A stretch of DNA of 55,542 nucleotides from Elysia marginata (taxonomy: Eukaryota > Mollusca > Gastropoda > Plakobranchidae). Of the stretch, positions 12,340 through 23,392 are shown in pieces (positions within the stretch are counted from its first letter, which is position 1; each line of letters opens with the position of its first letter). A program made the translations under genes and the position numbers. The notes under the pieces were generated by a model. It did no database searches. It was not told where the DNA came from and was given only the letters and a program-made list of their open reading frames with translations. The stretch spans positions 64,953-120,494 of the forward strand of contig BMAT01002918.1 in NCBI GenBank assembly GCA_019649035.1, read 5' to 3'.

Positions 12340-13060
12340 CATCAAAGTGAATGTAGAGAAAACTGAGTATACTGCTGTGAAGAGACGGACTAATGGAACA
12401 GATCAAAGAAAGTTGGATCACACTTGACAGCAAAGAAGATATTGAACTCAGAAGAGGCATCAAGCTCAATAAATTGACCATCATCTAGAAAAGGGTTGAG
12501 AAAACAAAACAGAGCACCAGACTCACTTTAGATTAGTTTTGTGGTCAAATCTATCTTATTGTATAATTGTGGTACATGGGCTCTAACGAAAGCAGAAGAA
12601 GACAGACTAGACTCACCCCACAAATAAACACCTTTAAAAGGGTTCTCAGAATTCACTACCGAACGAAAATAACATTTGCCTCGCTATATTAAAAGTGTGA
12701 AGATGTTCCACTCTCCCAACAAATTCTAGGATCAAGGCGGATACTATTAACACACATATTAAAGCAAAATTCATCCACCCCTGCAAATAGAGCAAAGTCC
12801 TATTACTTCAGCAAAAATATTAAATGAACTAGAGGCAGACCGCTAACAGCACTATCGACAACATCAAACAACTACTTGAAGAAATTTCAGCATGAAAACA
12901 CCAAAATAACTTCACACAGAGACTTGGATAATCTGCGTAAAATGACAAACAACAGACAGGGTGTTGGTATCTCATCTCCACAAGGACGACAACCGAAGCT
13001 GCGATGTCGGACGACTGATCTAGCGAAGGGCATTGGATCAGGTAGGTCATCCCTGCTTAT
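12340..13060 (+). mobile_element. 3' fragment of a non-LTR retrotransposon (LINE), decayed
   Basis: Translation in shifting plus-strand frames gives the ordered C-terminal signature of a LINE reverse-transcriptase polyprotein. First comes VEKTEYTAVKRR (12350 on). Next is LDSKEDIELRRGIKLNK. Then come KRVEKTKQSTRL and LYNCGTWALTKAEEDRLDS, matching the 'LLYGCETW' region after the RT. VLRIHYRTKITFASLY and RGRPLTALSTT follow, and last HRDLDNLRKMTNNRQG near 12930. Several in-frame stops (for example TAG after LTII) and at least one frameshift show it is dead. The RT catalytic palm and endonuclease are absent, as in the usual 5' truncation of LINEs. It sits directly after the two SINE-like copies, but I see no shared 3' tail. 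The clade is not certain. Confidence 0.8.
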
Positions 13061-13110
13061 CAAGCAAAGAAACTTTGACAAAAGACACTGTCACATTTGG
13101 TTTGCTTAGT

Positions 13111-13635
13111 TCTTGTTAGAGAAGAGGCCAACACCGGTAATGAATTTCTTTTATTTAGAAGAGAAAAGCGGAAGTGGCAACGTCTAATAACAATTTTTGC
13201 AAATGCTCGAACTTTGGACGACTATTAAATCTGAAGATTTTCTTGACCTGGCGTGAGCAAGAGAATATCAGTCGCGAACAATTACAGATACAGCAATAGC
13301 GACATTTATAGTTGACGGCTATACTGATGATTCTTTTTGTTACAGTGGTCGCTGTGCTTTAACCAAAGACCAGGTTGCCTGGCTTGTTTGGCAATTTAGC
13401 ATATTGAATTTTGTGCGCTGCGTAGCAAGCTATCGAAAGGCAGATTCGTCACACCAAAAAAAACGAAGTGGTCTTTTTATTTTTTTTCTTCAAAAAGCTG
13501 TATCTACCTATCGATCTTTTAACAAAAAATTTATTCCATACCACCCCTCTTAACCCCCTCTTTTCCAATCCATACCTTAGCTTCTTTAACTTTCTAGCTC
13601 GCTCTTCTTTCCTTTTCTCTCTCTCTCTCAGAGAT
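13111..13635. other. No gene seen
   Basis: AT-rich sequence without a supported feature. It becomes pyrimidine-rich towards its end. Confidence 0.45.
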
Positions 13636-13664
13636 CGGGAGGTACGGGTTCGATCCCGGGCCGA

Positions 13665-13710
<46 letters not shown>
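13636..13710 (+). repeat. tRNA-like B-box fragment followed by (CT)n
   Basis: GGTACGGGTTCGATCCCGGG (13641-13660) contains a perfect B box, GGTTCGATCC at 13647-13656, with a CCCGGG context typical of a T arm. A CT array of about 44 bases starts within ten bases. No A box is visible upstream, where the sequence is again pyrimidine repeat. I read it as a SINE remnant fused to a microsatellite. Compare 52194-52258. Confidence 0.6.
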
Positions 13711-13713
<3 letters not shown>

Positions 13714-15054
13714 TTGCTACAAAACTTTCTTCTGCTTCATGTTTTTTGTTTTCTTTTTTTTGTTACAAATCCCCTGCATCTTCCTTTCTTCACAAGTTTG
13801 TTTATTCAGGAAATCATAGCCTATTGATTTCATTTACCCTAACGTTTGATTATTTCTATACAAGCACCGTTATAATTTCTTAGAATAGGGGGTAGCGTTA
13901 TTTATTAAGATTTTGTTAAAACATTGACTAGATCTACACTAAATTTTTATTCGCATTTGAGCTTGTTAGGCTTGTCAAGAATTCTAAGAAACGTTAAAGG
14001 TAGTCGACTTGCTTTTATTTGATTCTGGATAAATATGGCCTTCTTTCTTTACCTGACTTAGTTTCATAATGCACCTACGAAAATCACACCTCCACCCCAG
14101 TTGCGATTATACCGAGCTGATCAGAAAATTTAATTTCTCTAACACCATTGGTTTAAAAAAGATAAAAACACCTATTGATCTCATACTCAATAGAGAATAA
14201 TAGAAAAAAAGAAAAATTTCGTCAAAGAAAACTTTGATGATGATTTTTTTTTAAATTCTGATTACAATAAACTTCATACCGGTTGTCACTATTTTCAAAT
14301 GTAACATGAAGTAAAAAAAAAACTTAGCTCGTTGTGTCTGGGTTATAATGATTCTTAATCCTGCCATTACTCCTTCTCTACAATTTTGAATTTTTTCATT
14401 CAATAGGAACAGTTAGTGCTTGTTACATGTTTCAAGTTGCCACCATTTGAAAAGGCATGCAACAAAATAAAGTTATGTTGAAGCTGGATATGATTACTGC
14501 TGATTCAAGCAGGAGTAACCTAAAGTTAATTTTGATTCTAGTTTTTTTTCTGTTTTCTTCTCATCTTCTTGCTCTGAATTAAGATGGTCGTGTCTCATGT
14601 TTAACATTGCTACTCTGAGAATTTAGCATTTACGGGGTATTACTGGTGTTGGAACTGATATTTTCATTCACATAAAAATGTACTAGATTGAAATGTTAAA
14701 CCTGGTTGCCCATTTTATATTGTAAACTGTTTACCTTGTTCATCGCAAAACATGTATGTTTCTCTTCTCTGAAGGGATATTTTTCAGTCTTACTTATTTT
14801 ATTATTTAACATCTTACAGATTTACAGAAACACCTACTCAAATGTGTGTGTTTGTGGGGGGGGGTGCATGATGGGTCTTTGAATAAGCAGCGTTTGTGTG
14901 ATTAAACTGCACTAACACTGTAAGCAAACAGAAATTTGAGCTTTACCCTTGTAGCCAGGTTAGACCGAGTGCTCATTTTCTTTTTATATCTTTATTGTTC
15001 TTATGACAATCATTTCTATTGGAAGCATTACCGAAAAAGAACAAAGAGACTTAC
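13711..15054. other. No gene seen; intronic if the next exon is real
   Basis: AT-rich, with a G9 tract at 14856-14864. This is where the intron following the minus-strand exon at 15055-15540 would lie. I could not pick out the next exon. Confidence 0.45.
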
Positions 15055-15540
15055 TATTTTGGAATTGAGGTTGTCTAACTCCCTCTCGGCCACCTTGCGC
15101 CTGTCGCTCTCCGACTTGCGTTTTGAGAAACTCGAGAGCTTGTGGAGAACAAAGCTCGTAGGACTGTGATGGTGGTGCTGTTGGTGATTGCTCCCCTTTC
15201 CTTGAGAACTTCGGGACCCGCTGCCGGTGGTTGATGGTGTGGGGTTGCTGGCGGGCGGGGAGTTGCTTGTATTGCCGTGTCGAAATTGGTAATTAGAATG
15301 TTGCTGCTGATGCTGTTGCTGGTGGTGGTGATGGTGGCTGTTGTTGGGCATCCAGGTGTGGTTTTGACTTTGCCGAGGGCTGGTGCTGGTACATGAGCTA
15401 CGAGATACTGACCTGTACGACTGCAGAGAACTACACTGGCGGTACTCGGGATGGCTGATGGCCGCAGCACTGCTGGTTTGAATGTTACCATTGTGGCGAA
15501 TGTTAGCGCTGTTTTTCGAGAGAATGCAATTGTCGTACAT
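15055..15540 (-). CDS. His/Gln/Ser-rich 5' coding exon of an unidentified gene
   Basis: Reading the minus strand from ATG at 15540, the frame is open for 162 codons and meets a strong donor, GTAAGT, at 15054-15049, so the exon ends in phase 0. The start has A at -3 (AAAGATGT), and an in-frame TGA lies about 24 bases upstream, which supports this ATG as the true start. Predicted product: a Ser/Thr-rich N terminus (residues 1-65), then a His/Gln tract (about 70-85), and Ser/Pro/Gly-rich linker. A second His run (about 120-125) precedes a basic C-terminal stretch with SKRKSESDRRK, and the last residues, VAERELDNLNSKI, look helical and possibly coiled-coil. The exon is far richer in GC than its flanks. 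A second frame is also open because of the repeats. Low-complexity N termini like this are common in metazoan regulatory proteins, but I cannot name the family. Confidence 0.6.
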
Positions 15541-18430
15541 CTTTCTGAGTGGTTTAAACTCGTTTCAATCGCAAAATAAGTAATTCTAGTGGTCTAGCAG
15601 TCTGCTGGAATTTAACGTAGAAAGAAAAATGTACACTGTGGTCAAAAGCTGGTGCATTCATGTGTGAATACTGGGAGTAGATCTTAGAAATATGTCATCA
15701 CCCAAGAGTAGAGATGATGTTCTGAATGTGCCTGAAAAGCAAAATAGTAAAATTCACCCATGTTTAGAGTCATTATAAATGGCTACAGATGAAATTTAAA
15801 TTTTTAGAGAAAAGCATATTGGTTTTCCAGTTCAGTCATAATTATTATATATTTCAAATATTTTTAGAAGAGTCATTGAAAAAAACAATGAATTTACCAG
15901 CCATAAAAGTCTTGAAAATATGATGAAGTTGTGAGAAATAAAAGTAATCGTTTCAAATCCTATGAGTTATATATTTAAATTACTGATTTATAGTTGAGTA
16001 GGAAGAGAGACAGACAGACAGAGAGGGGGAGAGAAAAGGGAGGGGAGATTATACATTAAGTGACTAGAAGACCGTTAGTCATGAGTGTATGCTGTATGCG
16101 TTTCTCCATCAGACTGTTTCCTGTGTAGTTAATGCATTATGTCCCTTGTGTGTATTGATGTTTCTGCTGCAAAAATCAAGAAAATGTATATATATAGACA
16201 ACAAAGATTTATCTTCACTTATCTCATTTGAAAACAGACAGAAAGAAGGAGAGGTCGAGAAGTGACCGCTGTCTTTATGACAAAACTATCTATTGCGTAA
16301 TTTCTAGGAAGGTTTACTTTAAGTGGTTTGTGCGACAGCAAGCATGGAAACGGTTATATTTTTGTCCTTTCCTCCACAACTCCAACAGCCTTCACCCCAC
16401 CCCCAGAAAATGGAGGAAGGGGAGAGCTGCAGTGCGATTAAATCGACACGATATCGACTGCTCGTGTAGCAAAATAAACTCTTAGTTCAAATACTGTTTA
16501 GCCACAATATGATAAACTAAAAAGTTTCATGCTTCGCACAGTAGGCCTACCTGAAGAAATGAGCAAGAATCAAATTTTCCAATACATGAACAAACGCGCT
16601 AAAGTAAATAAAAACTTTTGATGCCCTATGTTTTTCTCGGTTCTTTTCTTTCTTTAGAAAAATATGCACAAATAATAATTCATATCAAAAGATTTTTCAT
16701 AGAATCGTACCGTAATTGGCATGCCAGCATGAGGATTAGAAAAAAAGCTATCTGGAGAAATAAAATTTTTAGGAAAAAAGTACAAAAACAATTTGATCTC
16801 TCTTTGTATGCTTGTTTAATTGTAAAACTTTTTCCTTTAATATATTATATTTTTGTAAACGTGAAGAAAATATTCTCCAATTTTAAAATACTTCTAGTTT
16901 TTTTTTCTAACAACTTCAACGATGATCCACGCCGAAATTTTGTTTAAATAATTCTTGGATCGGAGTATCTTTGTTTAAAAAAGAATGTGGAAAAGATATT
17001 ATATGATGTGAGGGTCGGTTTCATATTTCATTGCTCTCTAGGCGTTTGAGAGCATTTCTAAGATAATCGATAGCGCTGAGGCGTAGCTGTTGTCGACAAA
17101 GAAAGTTCGATTTGCTCCTGCCAAAGCAAAGAAGTCGTTAGTGAGTGATACGTTGGAGTTCTGCGCCAATTTATTTACACGTTAGGTTGGAAATGAGAGA
17201 AAGCGAGAGGGGATCGAGCAGGAGATAGACAGATATAGACGGCACAATAAATCTTTATTCATAATGAGAAAAGTGATATGGACATGTCTTAGCACTGAGA
17301 CCTAAGGAACACAAGATATATACAAACCACGATCAAAATTATAATGAACAAGCTGGCAGACCCGTTCAAAAGAACGGGAAACAGAAACAAAATGTTCTAA
17401 AATAAGATTTTTTTCTTTATGTATTTAACTCAAAATTATCAGTTTGAAAATTAGAAGTAAAGATGATTGACTTCTATAATGTGAATTTTTTTTCTTACTG
17501 TTGCAAAAAAAAATTTTACCTCTGACTGTTTGCTAAGATAGGGCATATCGGTCTTAATAAAACCAAACAAAACTTAACAAATGAAGCAAACAAAAAAGGG
17601 AATGAGGTAAAACCATGCTGAAAGGAACAGAGTATTTACAGAAATTACCTGTAGATGGAAGTTTTTTTTAAATCTTAACTTTTCAAAAAAAATATTTTCC
17701 GTCTGCGTTCAAGGGGCTTCGGACCGACACATGATTAATTTATATGTTCCTATATATATAAGTTTGTAAGAACTTTTTAACTCAGAAATTGTAAATGGCA
17801 TAGCCTCCTGATAAAAAAAAAAATAGTTTCGCTATAGCGTTAGCCTTGAATTAACTTACAATTATTGTCCTCAAAGAGCATAGCACAGCTGAAGTGTAAG
17901 TGTATTCTTGGATTTCCAGTCATCCCGATTGTTAGTAGTAAATTCGAAGAGATAACTCTTTCGGCATGTAAAAAGTCAAGCTTTGGTTCAGTCCCCTATA
18001 AGTTTGATTAGTTAGAAGATATGGTGTATCTTGTAAAGGTCTAAAAGGTATTGATTAACGCAAATATCAAAAATGTTTGAAGCGTTCCGGTTTTAAAAAT
18101 TAATGATTTCAGCTGACATTAAATTGTGTGAAGCACACCATTTTTATAGAATTAGATGTAAAAAACTATGACCCGTGTACGGTATTATTATTTTTGACAG
18201 GCACAGTTAACAAAGAAAACTGCAGTTTGAAAAGACATGATGCGTTTTGTTCAATAATCAATAAGATATATTCTTCTACTAAAATTTAAAAATCAAACTT
18301 TGGTGCAACATTAAGTGTGACATGCAGCAGGAGGAGTTTTTAACCTATCAATATTAGGGCCTTTGTAAATCTTCTTGTATGATTTACTGTAGCGGAAGAA
18401 ATACTCAAAAGTGCATCCTTTTTTTCTTAC
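15541..18430. other. No secure gene; 5' flank of the minus-strand exon
   Basis: AT-rich. There is a purine tract (GACAGACAGAGAGGGGGAGAG) around 16006-16047. Open frames at 16228-16485 and 16618-16947 have compositions that follow the AT-rich background and lack support. Confidence 0.45.
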
Positions 18431-18538
18431 TTCATTTAAAAAATAGAATTTTTGGTGCTCTTCCTTTCTGTCCGAAAGTTTTCGCTGTAGCTTCCGTTTT
18501 CTTTTCCTGTAATGATTTGTACAATTTACTTCGGCCAT
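18431..18538 (-). CDS. Weak candidate first exon with basic N terminus
   Basis: An ATG in a strong context (ACGATGG) at 18538 opens 36 codons that end exactly at a GTAAGA donor (18430-18425), phase 0. The peptide starts MAEVNC and carries a dense basic run, YRKRKRKLQRK, that would act as a nuclear localisation signal. Upstream on the minus strand there is a TGACGTG half-CRE and a TATA-like AATATAGG about 80 bases before the ATG. All of this could be coincidence, since 36 open codons beside a GTAAGA occurs by chance. It does not join in frame to the exon at 15055-15540 through that exon's best acceptor, so the two may not belong together. Confidence 0.22.
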
Positions 18539-19055
18539 CGTGCAGGAAACGGCAAGCTTTCGGTGTTGACTTAGCTCACACGTCACTCTGTGTGCTCACA
18601 AAGCCAGCCTAGGCCTATATTGACCAGGGCTTGAGTTTCTTTGCTCTCTTTGCTCTCTTTGCCATAATGTAGTACAGACCCTGGGGTTGTGTAAATTAGG
18701 AGCATTTCACTGCACGCTGTTAATGACACAATTTCACAACGTTTTGTCATGTAACATTTTATTTATAGAACAAGGTGATTGTGTACTTTCAAAGTGGAGG
18801 TTCCAAATAGGTATATATAAAGACAAAGTTAAATACCATTAGTCTCCTTCACGCTTGAAAGAATTCAGACGCAGTGTGGTCTATTGTCACAATTATTTGA
18901 GCAAATTTTTAATGTTTAAAATATTTTAAAGAGTACAGTTGCCTGAGGCGGAAAAAATTTACATACGAGACTGGAGTTAATCGGAAAATTCGAGAAACAA
19001 AATTTACATTAAGGCCGTCTAAGATTTGTAATGTTTGAATTGCTTTCCATTTTAG
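18539..19055. other. No gene seen
   Basis: AT-rich. A small CTCTTTG triplication lies at about 18641-18661, and the segment ends in an acceptor-like tract before 19056. Confidence 0.45.
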
Positions 19056-19155
19056 AGAAACAATCCCGGCGATTTCGGTGATTGGCATGAAGCACAAGTT
19101 TAATTATAAAGCCTGTCCCATGTTTTATACTACTGCCTGGATGAGAGAGCACACA
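19056..19155 (+). CDS. Weak candidate internal exon
   Basis: The sequence TTGCTTTCCATTTTAG ends at 19055 and forms a textbook acceptor. One reading frame is open for 33 codons after the first base. The segment stops exactly at ACA|GTAAGT, a textbook donor. The peptide, beginning ETIPAISVIGMKHKF, has mixed protein-like composition with one Cys and one Trp. Good splice sites on both sides of an open 100-base segment are suggestive but not rare in 55 kb. I recognise no domain. Confidence 0.25.
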
Positions 19156-21398
19156 GTAAGTCTGCATCATATTGCTTAAATTTTCTTTAGTCTTCACCCT
19201 AAATTTTCCTTTGAGGCCAAATAGGGTGACATCTTTAAGTGGCGTATCAAGTGGAGCGTGATAACATTGCGATATAAGACAAGATTATAGCTAAGCTATT
19301 TTTGATTGGCTTGATGGCATTGTTCAAAAGATACTGGTTTCAACCTTTGCTATTTCAAGACTCTGGTGTAAAAAAATTTTTAGCCCCAGAAACCAGATTT
19401 TGTGTCTGGGTGTGTTTCCCAAAACTTTGAAACCAAATGAAACGAGTTTCTTTTTTGCTGCCAAGATGGGTGATAATCTACACACTGCCTAGTAGCCCAC
19501 CCTTTTGCGCGGTTTTGTTGCTACTGTTTTATTTTTGTATTGTTGGTTCCTACATTTAGGTGAAGTTTTTCTGCGTATAAATGCCTACACTGGAGAATCC
19601 TTAACCTATTTTTACCCTTGGGCAAACGAATAATAAAAACAATAAATTAGAGGATATCGCATTCTCTTGAATGCTTGTGATGTAGGGTAAAAGATTGCGC
19701 TTTAGAAGTTGCCTTCCTTTTGTGTCCTCATACATTTGATCTTTTGTGTATTTCAAATTTATCTTCTCAGTTCTTGTTTCCGAAGGCTTACCATTCTCCG
19801 TCTAATTTTGTCTTTGACTTTCCTACCATCTACTTGTTTTTTTTACTCTCCAGAATACTTTTTTATTCCTGTCTATCCCAGTCCAACCTCTATCTATGCC
19901 CCTCTCACCTTTTATTTGTATTCCTGTCTTTTTAATTCCGGTGAATGCTCTTTCGTGATCAAGCTCTCTGGTTCGTTTTCGCGATCTATTTTAACCCATC
20001 ACTTCTTTTTTTTTCACTCCGTCTTTACATCGTATTTATGCATGTCGCTCACTACTTCTCCACCTTTTTTGCCCCTGTTCTAGATCTATACAAATCTAGA
20101 TTTAGAACATCTGAGTCTGTTTCTGTCCTTGTTAGATCCTTGGGCCAATATTGAAGTCTAGATCTAAACTACAGGCCGTACATTTAATGAAATATACCTC
20201 TCTATCTCTTTGCTAAGCGGTAGGCCTAATTTTGGGTCAAAGCTTTAGGCCTAAATTTTAGCATTTTCTTAATCATAGCATTACATGTAGCTTTTGAGCG
20301 AACTTCAAATAATAAATTTTTGTTACGTAAACCTACCATTCGAGATTCAAGTAAACGTAAAAATAATTTTAAAAAAATAGTTGGATAAATCATCTTGAAA
20401 GTGAACTATGATTGTTTTTCCTTTACAGTCCAAAATTAAACTATTCTGTTAAATCTGTATTCCTGCACATTTTGAATTTTTTTTTATTGAACATGTACTG
20501 ATCTACAAATTAGGGCAATTTGAAGAGAAAACTGTACATGATTTGGAACTTTCGTTTGGACGGCAGCGTGTTGAAATCGAAACAGCGCTACGGGCTCTAC
20601 AATAGAACTATTTTTATGTAAATAGATTCAACTAAACCTAAACCTAAAATTTAGATTTTGTGAAGCCTTAATTAGGACCAAAAGCCAAATGCCAAATTTA
20701 AACAGCGAGTAATTTGTAAAATATAAAGACTTTTTTTGTATTAGTCACTTTATTTTAATCTACCTTTTTATCTGAGATCTAGGAACCAGAGGCAAAACGA
20801 AAAGTTACAGAACATAATTTTCTTCAGCTTCCACAGTCAAATAGCATCTCATTAACGTATGAAAGAAACAATGCCGATTTGCGAACTTTGTTTTTTCAAA
20901 TCGTGACGGATGTACTTTCAAGTTTTCTTTTCACTCGCAAATTAATTTTAGTTGGCTTTTTATCTTGAAATGCACTGTTTTGAGGAAAAAATAATATTTT
21001 CAACCCAATCTTCAAAATATTATACACATTCGGGCCAAATTTGCCATGTTTGTATGGTCTAAAAACTCTGTTAGTTGATCCTTATTTTATACAAGGGCCC
21101 TCTGAAACATTTTTTCTCTTCTGGACAAAAAAGAAATTATTTGTCCACATCATTAATAATGCCCTCTACAAGTGAATGCATATTGCGTTGACACATTTAT
21201 GAACTGTAAACAGAACGTTGCCTAAAATATCTCAACGAGAACAGTTTCGAATCACCGAGAAATAAAATCATTGTTATTTATTGGTAGCTTTATTTTCTTT
21301 CCTTTCTCCGTTTAGTGCACCTGGTACTTTGCTGTACTTTGCTGATCGAATGGTAATACGATAATGGTGTGTGTGAGCGTAAAGGGATGATTGGCTCT
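19156..21398. other. No gene seen
   Basis: AT-rich, pyrimidine-rich at 19700-20080 where Phe/Leu/Ser-rich frames are composition effects. TAGATCTA and TAGGCCTA words cluster at 20080-20260. Confidence 0.5.
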
Positions 21399-21425
21399 CC
21401 CCCCACCCACCCCCACCCACCCCCT
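21399..21425 (-). other. Potential G-quadruplex (five G runs on minus strand)
   Basis: The plus strand has five C runs of three to six bases separated by single A bases. The minus strand therefore has five G runs with one-base loops, the arrangement known to give very stable parallel quadruplexes. On the plus strand it could form an i-motif. Confidence 0.75.
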
Positions 21426-21429
21426 ACCA

Positions 21430-23377
21430 CTTTTTGACGCCGTCACAGTCAAACGCCTCACGAGATGGTTGTTAGCTCGTGACCTACACAATAGTACAAG
21501 ATTTTGCCGCAGACTTTGTGAAAGAAGAAAAGCTTAGAAAGTGTGAAGATTTTCATTTCGATTGCAGCATTTTTTGTTGCGTTGGTGAGCAGATAGGAGA
21601 TGTCGAAAAAAAACAAGAATCATAAATTAATATAAGAAAAAAATTGTTTAGAAAATGCAGAGACAAAAGAGTTGGTTGAATCCAAAAGCAATAAAAACGA
21701 AACAAAAAATAAGGGTGAAGAGAGAAGTACATGTAGTTGTTAAAGAGTTTGGAGAATCAAAGAGAAAATACAAAGAAATGCATGTGGATATTTTCATGTC
21801 AATTTAGTGGCTTACGATAATTTTATATGTGAGTTTTACACACATAGGCCTGCACTTAGTACTTTCTGCTCATATAGGTTTTTTCCTACAAAACCTCATT
21901 AGGGACAGGGTTTTGTACATCGCAGTTTCCTACTCTGTTATTTTTTTTTTTTAACAAAATTCAATATGAAGCATATAAAATTAATATCCACTTGTTCACT
22001 TCGTGCATTCATTTTAAGAATACAACTGTCATTGTTGTATGTGGGTTTGTTTTGCTTCTATAAATATTGTTGTAAATTTTAATATCTCGGTGTAGAGTTC
22101 GCTCACGGAAATGTTCATTAATTCAAATCGTATCGTTATACTTCTTAAACAATTTTTGCGGAAACATTATATACCTGATGTTAGAACAAATTCATCATTG
22201 ATTCCACTTGTCGGTTGCAAGCATTGCTCCGTTCTCTCAAACGTCGCTCATAATCTATCGACTTTTATGAATTTGACAGCCAGGTAAAGCATTCTAAGAG
22301 AGCATCCCAAATAAAAAACCAATTGAAATCGACATTGAAGTTGCAGGGAAGACCTCGTCGTACCCAGGTTACTGTAGAAAAAAAAAGAATACTCCAAATT
22401 TACATTTGTCTCTCAGTGCAGAAATCGGTCAGTTCCACTTCAACACAAGGCCAACTCTAATCATGCTCATTATCCTTCTATAAAAAGAAACTAGAGCAAT
22501 ACATTGCAAATATACGGCCCTCAAGGATAAAGCAATTTATTCCGTAAGTTTGTGAAGTGCGCGCAATAGGCCTAATAGTGGAGTGCAAAAATTGGATTAT
22601 GCGCTTCTTTTTTTTTTTTTCAAACAGTCGTGTGGATCTCTCAAAAGCACATAACAGATTTCAATCTATTTTTGTCTCATAAATTGAGCTATTTTATTAG
22701 AGAGAAAATTTCCCTGCCGTATACTGAATGCAATCAAGCTGTCAATAGCTTTGCTATTATGTAGTTGTTTTGCTGTTGTTTATAGTAGCTTTCAGCGTTA
22801 TTATTGTTGTTGATAGTGAGCGTCTGCGTTGTTATTGTTGTTTATTATTGCTGGTTTTTGTTTCCGTTTAACTATTTTTTTTTTATTAAAATAAGTTTCA
22901 GCGTGCTTCAACCTGAAAACCACTAAATTTATCTTCCTCAATCAATGAACTATATTAAGGTTACAAATCTGAACTTCCACATTTTCGTGTTGCTCTAGCG
23001 ACCGCCTCCGTAAAGTTTAGTCAACAACGATGTGACGAGAAAGAAAAAGTTATACAGAAAATCTTAAAAAATTACGAAAACCATCTGAAAAATTTACGCG
23101 TACGAAGTGGCTAATGTTTTTCGGATATTATTCTTATTTGTTCATATATTTGGTTAGGTAAATAATGTTCTTCTTCCTCTTCCCTCCCACAACCACTACC
23201 ACCCTAATCCCACCACTCTTTTGTTTGTTTTCTAATAGCCTGTTGTTGTTGTGCCGTCTCTTTCGTTGTTTTTTTTAAATAATGTTTAAAAAAAAAAAAG
23301 AAATTTTAGTCATTTTGATCCAAAAAATCGTCTCTCTGATCATCGTAGCTTTTTCAGTTTGTCCAGGAAATCTTAAA
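21430..23377. other. No secure gene
   Basis: AT-rich. A 58-codon frame runs from ATG 22111 and crosses a CAG|GTAAAG donor-like site at 22283, but it is too short to trust. TTG/TTA low-complexity lies at about 22790-22860. Confidence 0.45.
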
Positions 23378-23392
23378 NNNNNNNNNNNNNNN
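23378..23392. other. Short assembly gap (15 N) between repeated ends
   Basis: Fifteen N are flanked on both sides by AATCTTAAA. Identical flanks suggest overlapping contig ends that were not merged, so the true sequence may be shorter here. Confidence 0.9.

Noticed and set aside
15075-15491. Second open frame on the minus strand inside the His/Gln-rich exon
   Set aside because: Shadow frame caused by the same triplet repeats. It does not end at the donor as the chosen frame does.
16621-16947. 108-codon frame with hydrophobic segments
   Set aside because: AT-rich Phe/Ile/Lys composition typical of background, with no homology or signals recognised.
19709-20154. Overlapping pyrimidine-rich frames
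   Set aside because: Three overlapping frames with the same Phe/Leu/Ser bias indicate composition, not coding.
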